A DNA stretch of 64,000 nt from positions 1 through 64,000 of the forward strand of contig JBMOOJ010000099.1 of the NCBI GenBank assembly GCA_049323835.1, in the 5' to 3' direction. This stretch comes from SG-bin9 sp049323835. Its GTDB lineage: Bacteria; Pseudomonadota; Alphaproteobacteria; Rhizobiales; Xanthobacteraceae. The notes under the pieces are model-generated. The model did not search any database. It saw nothing but the letters and a program-made list of their open reading frames with translations, and was not told the origin of the DNA. Both the position numbers and the translations under genes were made by a program. This document shows positions 59,199-64,000 of this stretch, piece by piece (within the stretch, counting starts at the first letter, position 1; each line of letters begins with the position of its first letter).

Positions 59199-60407
59199 AT
59201 GCCCGCCAGCATTTCCGAGGCTGAGCCGCAGCATGTCCGCGCCGCGCCGCCGCATCCCGATCCGTATCCCTGGTACGGCCGCCTGGCCCGCGAGCGCGGC
59301 TTCTTCCGCGACGAAACGAACGGCTGGTGGGTGGCGGCAAGCGCGGCTGCCGTGCGCGAGGTGCTGACCAGCGATGTCTGCCTGACCCGTCCACTGCACG
59401 CGCTTGTTCCGGCGGGTTTGCGCGACGGTGCTGCGGCGCAAATTTTTGGACGGCTGGTGCGGCTGCGCGACGACGAGGTCCGTGGCCCGCTGAAAGAAGC
59501 CGTCACCGCGGCGGTGCGCAGTGTCGATCTGCGGCTTCTCGCAAATCGGACGCGGACGCGCGCAAACGAACTCGATAGCGAGATCGGCTTGCCGTTCGAC
59601 CCGGCCAAGACCACGCAGTTCATGTTCGCGCTGCCGGTGCAGGTGGTTGCGCTGCTGCTCGGTGTTCCGCGCGAAAGGCTCACCGATGTCATGGGCTGGC
59701 TTGGTGCCTACGGCGCAGCCGCCGCGGCGACGGGCACCAGCATTCCCGTGCCGACGCCGGACATCATCGCGCGAGGGCATCAGGGTGCACAGGCGCTGTT
59801 CGATCTCGTGCGCGTGCTGAAAGGTGATGTAACGGCGCGGGGCCCGCTGCTGGATGCGCTGGTCATCGAAGCGAAGCGTGCGGGCTGTGATGACGAGAAT
59901 GATGTCGTCGCCAATGCCGTCGGCCTGATGATCCAGGGCTATGCCGCGATGGCGTCGTTGACCGGCCTGACGCTGCTCGCGCTCGCGCGCCGGCCGGAGC
60001 TGCACAAGCAGGCGGCGGCCGATCGCACGTTGCTGCGGCCGTTGATCCAGGAGGTGTGCCGGTTCGATCCGACCACCAACAGCACCTTCCGCTTCATGGC
60101 GCGTGACGCCGGGATCGCCGGGCACAGGCTGCGTGCGGGTGAGATGATCATCGTGCTGCTTGCGGCCGCCAACCGCGATCCGGCGCTCAACCCCGATCCC
60201 GACCGTTTCGATATCGCGCGAGCGGACCGCAAGTATCTCGAATTCGGGACGGGTCCGCACGCATGCCCCGCCGACAAGTTCGCACCGCTGATTGTCGAGA
60301 TCGCGGTCGATCATCTGCTCGCCCGCGGCGTTCCGCTGGAAAGGCTGGAGGCGTCGCTGTCGTACGCGCCCTCAGGCCACATCCGCACGCCGCTGTTCAA
60401 TCGTTGA
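59199..60407 (+). CDS. Cytochrome P450 lacking the I-helix acid-alcohol pair
   Basis: 402 residues from ATG at 59199, with GAGGAG upstream. The haem ligand is C356 in EFGTGPHACPADKF, and ExxR is present (EVCRFDP). The I-helix, normally AGxET(T), reads LMIQGYAAMASLTG, so the acidic residue and threonine that deliver protons to bound oxygen are missing. Such enzymes may use hydrogen peroxide or catalyse non-standard reactions. Overlapping stop/ATG (TGATGG) links it to the next gene. It is divergent from lysR. Confidence 0.88.
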   Translation: MPASISEAEPQHVRAAPPHPDPYPWYGRLARERGFFRDETNGWWVAASAAAVREVLTSDVCLTRPLHALVPAGLRDGAAAQIFGRLVRLRDDEVRGPLKEAVTAAVRSVDLRLLANRTRTRANELDSEIGLPFDPAKTTQFMFALPVQVVALLLGVPRERLTDVMGWLGAYGAAAAATGTSIPVPTPDIIARGHQGAQALFDLVRVLKGDVTARGPLLDALVIEAKRAGCDDENDVVANAVGLMIQGYAAMASLTGLTLLALARRPELHKQAAADRTLLRPLIQEVCRFDPTTNSTFRFMARDAGIAGHRLRAGEMIIVLLAAANRDPALNPDPDRFDIARADRKYLEFGTGPHACPADKFAPLIVEIAVDHLLARGVPLERLEASLSYAPSGHIRTPLFNR

Positions 60408-60418
60408 TGGAGATGATG

Positions 60419-61261
60419 ATGAGCAAAGATCGCGTGTTCAAGGCGCTGCACACGGCCAAAACAGGCTTTGTCATGCCGAATGCCTGGGATGCCGGAAGCG
60501 CGCTGGTGCTCGCGGCTTCGGGCTTTCCGGCGATCGCGACGACGAGTGCCGGCATTGCATTCGCGCTCGGCAAGCAGGACTACGGCGTCACCGCAGCGGC
60601 GCTTGCCGTTCCGCGCGAGGAAATGTTCGAGCACATTCGCAAGATTGTGAATGCGGTCACGTTGCCGGTGAACGCTGATTTGGAAGCAGGCTACGGTGAC
60701 AGCCCCGAGGATGTGGCGGAAACGATCGCGCTGGCGATCGAGGCCGGCGTCGCCGGCAGCAACATCGAGGACAAGATTCCCGCTCAGCCCGGGCTCTACG
60801 ACGAGAAGCTGGCGGTCGAACGCATCGCGGCAGCCCGCGCCGTCATCGACGGCATGGGCAGCGATTTTGTTCTGACCGCGCGAACCGATCCGTTTCTGGT
60901 GTCCGGCAAAACGGGTCTTGCCGAAGCCGTTCGCCGCGCGAACCTCTACCGCGAGGCCGGTGCCGATTGCCTCTACGCGCCGGGCGCATCCGATCTCGTC
61001 ACGGTCGAGACACTGGTGCGCGAAATCAACGGGCCGATCAATGTGGTGATGGGCCTCGGGACGGCCGAGGGAAATGCGCGCGAACTCATTGCTGCCGGCG
61101 TCCAGCGCATCAGCCTCGGCGGCAGCATCGCGCGTTCGGCGCTCGGCTTCGTGCGGCGGTGCGCCGATGAGCTGCGCGATCATGGCACGCTTGGATTTGC
61201 CGGGCAGCAAATCTCGCAGGCGGACCTGAATGCACTGTTCGCAAAGTCGCGCGTCGCCTGA
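60419..61261 (+). CDS. Isocitrate lyase / PEP mutase superfamily enzyme
   Basis: 280 residues; ATG at 60419 has GGAG six nt upstream (other ATGs at 60407, 60413 and 60416 are in frame). TIM-barrel superfamily with MPNAWDAGSALVLAASGFPA, metal residues in NADLEAGYGDSPEDV and SNIEDKIP, and ARTDPFL. The KKCGH catalytic cysteine motif of isocitrate lyases is absent, so it is nearer to PEP mutase or oxaloacetate-hydrolase-like members. The reaction is unknown. It is translationally close to the P450. Confidence 0.88.
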   Translation: MSKDRVFKALHTAKTGFVMPNAWDAGSALVLAASGFPAIATTSAGIAFALGKQDYGVTAAALAVPREEMFEHIRKIVNAVTLPVNADLEAGYGDSPEDVAETIALAIEAGVAGSNIEDKIPAQPGLYDEKLAVERIAAARAVIDGMGSDFVLTARTDPFLVSGKTGLAEAVRRANLYREAGADCLYAPGASDLVTVETLVREINGPINVVMGLGTAEGNARELIAAGVQRISLGGSIARSALGFVRRCADELRDHGTLGFAGQQISQADLNALFAKSRVA

Positions 61262-61400
61262 CGGGCAAAATGATTGCAATCATTTGCGGCAATTGGCCGG
61301 GTGCCCTGCGCTTGCACCTGCGGCGCGCCTGTGCCGAAATACCCTTGGCTTCAAGGCGCGCAAAAAGAGCGCCGGCAAATCAGCCAAGGGAGAAACAACC

Positions 61401-62360
61401 ATGCGTTTCGCGATTGCGTTCGTTCTGTCACTTGCCGGGCTGCTGCCGGCCGCCGCGCAGGAATGGCCGGCGCGCAACGTCACTGTCGTCGTGCCGTTCC
61501 CGGCCGGCGGCGCGTCGGACATGACAGCGCGGCTCGTCACCAACAAGCTCGCGGATCGCGTGAAGCAATCGGTCGTGATCGACAATCGCGCCGGAGCGAA
61601 CGGATCGGTTGGCGCGACGTCGATGAAGCAGGCGGCACCCGATGGCTACACGCTCCTGATCGGATCGATCGGCGTGTTCGCGATCAATCCGGCGCTGTTC
61701 AAGGATCTGAAGTACGACCCGATGGCGGACTTCGATCTGCTCAGCGTGCTGGTGCGAACGCCGAACGTGCTGGTCGCCAACCCGCAATTCCCCGCCAGCA
61801 ACGTCAAGGAACTGATCGAGCATCTGAAGAAGAATCCGGAGAAAGTGACGTTCGCGTCGTCCGGCATCGGCTCGTCCGATCATCTGACCGCGGCGCTGTT
61901 CTGGCAGAAGACCGGCACCACCGGCATTCATGTGCCGTACCGTGGCGGTGGCCCGGCGATCAACGATCTGATCGCAGGCCACGCCAACGTCTCGTTCCAG
62001 AATCTCGGCGCGGTGGCGCAGCAGATCAAGGCGGGGCAACTGAAAGCACTCGGCGTCACCAGCAACAAGCGTACCGCGACGTTGCCGGACGTGCCGACCA
62101 TGGCCGAGGCCGGGGTGCCGGAGCTTGAGGTTTACTCCTGGCAGGCGGCCGCTGCACCGAAGGGGCTTCCGGCCGCGGTCCGCACCAAGCTCGAAGCCGA
62201 ACTCGCGGCGTCGGCAACCGATCCGGAAACCAAAGCGAAGTTCGAGGCGGTCGGATTCGATGTCGTCGCCAACAACGGCGAGCAGTTCAAGGCGTTCCTC
62301 ACCGCCGAGATCGCGCGCTGGAAGGCGGTCATCGAAACCGGCAAGATCAGCCCGCAGTAG
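61401..62360 (+). CDS. Bug/TctC-family periplasmic solute-binding protein (2)
   Basis: 319 residues from ATG at 61401 (AAGGGAGA upstream). Signal peptide to about LLPAAAQ. Family pieces: WPARNVTVVVPFPAGGASD, VIDNRAGANGSVG, GIHVPYRGGGPAINDLIAGH. Like the copy at 27878 it has no TctA/TctB partners nearby. It follows the PEPM-family gene by 139 nt and probably belongs to the same LysR-controlled group. Confidence 0.93.
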   Translation: MRFAIAFVLSLAGLLPAAAQEWPARNVTVVVPFPAGGASDMTARLVTNKLADRVKQSVVIDNRAGANGSVGATSMKQAAPDGYTLLIGSIGVFAINPALFKDLKYDPMADFDLLSVLVRTPNVLVANPQFPASNVKELIEHLKKNPEKVTFASSGIGSSDHLTAALFWQKTGTTGIHVPYRGGGPAINDLIAGHANVSFQNLGAVAQQIKAGQLKALGVTSNKRTATLPDVPTMAEAGVPELEVYSWQAAAAPKGLPAAVRTKLEAELAASATDPETKAKFEAVGFDVVANNGEQFKAFLTAEIARWKAVIETGKISPQ

Positions 62361-62463
62361 TCGCGGCTCCGCGACGGTATAACGTTGCACGTCAGACGCG
62401 GACCGGCCCGCGTCTGACGATTATTTTGTGACGGATGTGTTCCATCGTCACTGAAAAAGCTAT

Positions 62464-62493
62464 GTTCGCCAGTAGCGAACGCGCGATATCGCG
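62464..62493. promoter_or_regulatory. Paired palindromes upstream of the second P450
   Basis: GTTCGC-CAGTA-GCGAAC (62464-62480) is followed by CGCGATATCGCG (62482-62493), both perfect, ending 16 nt before the P450 ATG. This is the arrangement of a repressor-controlled promoter; no regulator gene is adjacent. Confidence 0.55.
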
Positions 62494-62509
62494 AACTGGA
62501 GACCGCCCG

Positions 62510-63907
62510 ATGAGCACGGCCGAGGCCCTGGACTATCCGCTGAAGCGTGCGCCGCTGGTGCCGCCGCGTCCGCCCGTCGCGCCCGACGACATGACCGCCG
62601 TCGAGCGGATGAAGGCGATCCGCACGAACGCGATCACGAGCTGGGGCGAGCGTGCGTATCGCGAGGATGTCATCGCCGGCAAGTTTCTCGGCCGGAACAG
62701 CTATATCCTGAATACACCGGATGCGATCCGCTACGTGCTGGTCGAGAATTACGAGAACTACTTCCGCACGCCGGTCGGCTTGCGGGTGCTGCGGCCGATG
62801 CTCGGCGACGGTCTTCTGATCGCGCGCGGCAAATCCTGGAAGCATCAGCGCCGCACGCTTGCGCCGGCCTTCACGCCGCGCGCGGTGACGACGCTCGTGC
62901 CGCACATGCTGTCGGCGACGGATGAAGCGATCGACGAACTGAAGCGCAAGACCGGCCAGCCGCTCGATCTGCGCGAGGCGATGCAGCGCATGACGCTGGA
63001 GATCGCCGGCCGCACCATGTTCTCGCTGGAGATGGGGCGGGATGGCGCGACGCTGCGCGATTTCGTGATCGAGTATTCGGAGCGTTATGCCCCGCCGCGC
63101 ATGCTCGATATTCTGCTGCCGCTGGCGATCCCGAGCCCTGCCGATATCGGCCGCGCCCTGTTCCGCCGCCGCTGGACGCGCTTCGTCGGCAAACTGATCC
63201 GCGAGCGCCGCTCGATGACTGCGCAGCTTTCCGGGCAACAGGGCGCACCGCGCGATCTGTTCGACCTGATGGTGGCCGCGCGCGATCCGGAAACCGGCGA
63301 AGCATTCTCCGACGAACTGCTCGGCGATGAGGTTGCGACCATGATCCTCGCCGGTCACGAGACGACGGCGACGGCGCTGTTCTGGTCATTGTATCTGCTG
63401 TCGCTTGATCAGGGCGCGCAGCAGGAGCTGGCCGACAGCGTTGCCTCGATCGAGATCGATGCGTCGACCGACATCTCGAAACTCGCGTTCACCCGCGCCG
63501 TGGTCGACGAGGCGATGCGGCTCTATCCGCCGGCGTTTCTGGTTGCCCGCGCGGCGACCGGACCCGATACCGTGGCCGGGCTGCCGGTACAGGAAAAGGA
63601 CGTGATCCTGATTTCGCCCTGGCTGCTGCAGCGGCACGAGAAGCTGTGGCAAGACCCGCATGCTTTCATTCCGCAGCGCTTCATGCCGGGCGCGCCGCAG
63701 CCGGATCGCTTCGCCTACATGCCGTTCGGCGCCGGGCCGCGCATCTGCATCGGCGCGCATTTCGCGCTGGTGGAGGCGACGCTGGCGCTGGCCAAGATCA
63801 TCCAGGCCTTCAAGGTCGAGATCACCAGCGCGCGGCCGGTGATGCCCGTGGGCATCGTCACCACGCAGCCGGATCATTCGCCGGTGTTCCGCATCACGCG
63901 GCGCTGA
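62510..63907 (+). CDS. Cytochrome P450 (canonical)
   Basis: 465 residues from ATG at 62510. Complete P450 motifs: I-helix ILAGHETTATALFW, ExxR in DEAMRLYPP, and haem cysteine C413 in FGAGPRICIGAHFAL. The length and the WKHQRRTLAPAFTP helix place it near eukaryotic-like (CYP102/CYP4-type) bacterial P450s acting on fatty acids or hydrophobic compounds. No ferredoxin or reductase gene is next to it. Confidence 0.94.
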   Translation: MSTAEALDYPLKRAPLVPPRPPVAPDDMTAVERMKAIRTNAITSWGERAYREDVIAGKFLGRNSYILNTPDAIRYVLVENYENYFRTPVGLRVLRPMLGDGLLIARGKSWKHQRRTLAPAFTPRAVTTLVPHMLSATDEAIDELKRKTGQPLDLREAMQRMTLEIAGRTMFSLEMGRDGATLRDFVIEYSERYAPPRMLDILLPLAIPSPADIGRALFRRRWTRFVGKLIRERRSMTAQLSGQQGAPRDLFDLMVAARDPETGEAFSDELLGDEVATMILAGHETTATALFWSLYLLSLDQGAQQELADSVASIEIDASTDISKLAFTRAVVDEAMRLYPPAFLVARAATGPDTVAGLPVQEKDVILISPWLLQRHEKLWQDPHAFIPQRFMPGAPQPDRFAYMPFGAGPRICIGAHFALVEATLALAKIIQAFKVEITSARPVMPVGIVTTQPDHSPVFRITRR

Positions 63908-63914
63908 TCGTCTG

Positions 63915-64000
63915 TTACGTCGAGATCGGCGTGATCGCGTCGGTGCCGCGATCGGGCGTATCGTCCTTCCAGCGCACGGAGCCGAATGGCCGCTCCAGCA
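63915..64000 (-). CDS. Partial unknown gene at the right edge (C-terminus only)
   Basis: Reading leftward, the frame gives LERPFGSVRWKDDTPDRGTD then AITPIST and TAA at 63915-63917. About 28 codons are visible; the start lies outside. No family recognised. The stop converges on the P450 stop with 7 nt between. Confidence 0.4.
   Translation of the reverse strand, partial: LERPFGSVRWKDDTPDRGTDAITPIST

Noticed and set aside
59097..60314. Open frame extending lysR through the P450 gene
   Set aside because: The helix-turn-helix begins directly after the ATG at 59096, and the upstream part is the antisense of a clearly coding P450.

Overview
The window reads as the chromosome of a high-GC alphaproteobacterium of the Hyphomicrobiales, most like the Bradyrhizobium / Rhodopseudomonas / Afipia group. 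This rests on gene neighbourhoods (lptE-leuS; two glnK-amtB pairs in tandem; tsaD divergent from hemD-COG4223-hemY; SDHAF4-rsmB-heparinase-purH), on several families of intergenic palindromes typical of that group, and on the METTL20-like methyltransferase and Bug-type solute-binding proteins. Most of the window is core chromosome. Two assembly gaps are present: 100 N at 14757-14856 and 10 N at 54053-54062.

Layout. 1-10 kb: LPS-assembly lipoprotein lptE (cut by the left edge), leuS, a membrane diguanylate cyclase, the PLP-homeostasis protein, an L,D-transpeptidase, a response regulator followed by a lone cNMP-binding protein, exonuclease III and LolA, with three long palindromic repeats between genes. 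10-14 kb: ftsK behind an aminotransferase. 13.9-15.2 kb is the accessory patch: a small ribbon-helix-helix-like protein with a perfect 18-bp palindrome just before its start, a 125-nt serine-type tRNA with a UAG anticodon and an oversized variable arm, inverted repeats, and a RAYT transposase fragment broken by the gap and bracketed by a 90-bp direct repeat. 15.2-19.1 kb: two amtB-glnK modules for ammonium uptake. 19-27.5 kb: thioesterase, FAD hydroxylase, DinB, a TPR-caspase protein with a GST, Trm112-like protein, a TetR regulator divergent from a small membrane protein, a Lon-N protein and a thioredoxin-TPR protein. 27.7-31.7 kb: tRNA-Gly, a tartrate-dehydrogenase-like enzyme with a Bug protein, GST and a membrane-anchored nuclease. 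31.7-37.2 kb: SDH assembly factor, rsmB, heparinase-like protein, purH. 37.3-45.8 kb: MFS carrier, gamma-glutamyltransferase, L,D-transpeptidase, acetyl-CoA synthetase, topoisomerase IB, a METTL20-like methyltransferase. 45.8-52.5 kb: EVE protein, gpsA, tsaD, then divergent hemD, COG4223 and hemY, and tRNA-Thr. 52.6-64 kb: an HtrA-like protein lacking all three catalytic residues, a PAS protein, a branched-chain-type binding protein, a chemoreceptor, and a catabolic-looking cluster (LysR, atypical P450, PEP-mutase-family enzyme, Bug protein) followed by a canonical P450.

The most unusual items are the oversized serine/leucine hybrid tRNA at 14295-14419, the inactivated HtrA fold at 52669-53640, the atypical P450 at 59199-60407, and the palindrome-controlled small protein beside the tRNA. 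No CRISPR array, prophage or complete insertion sequence was seen. All functions are inferred by reading motifs; no database search was run.
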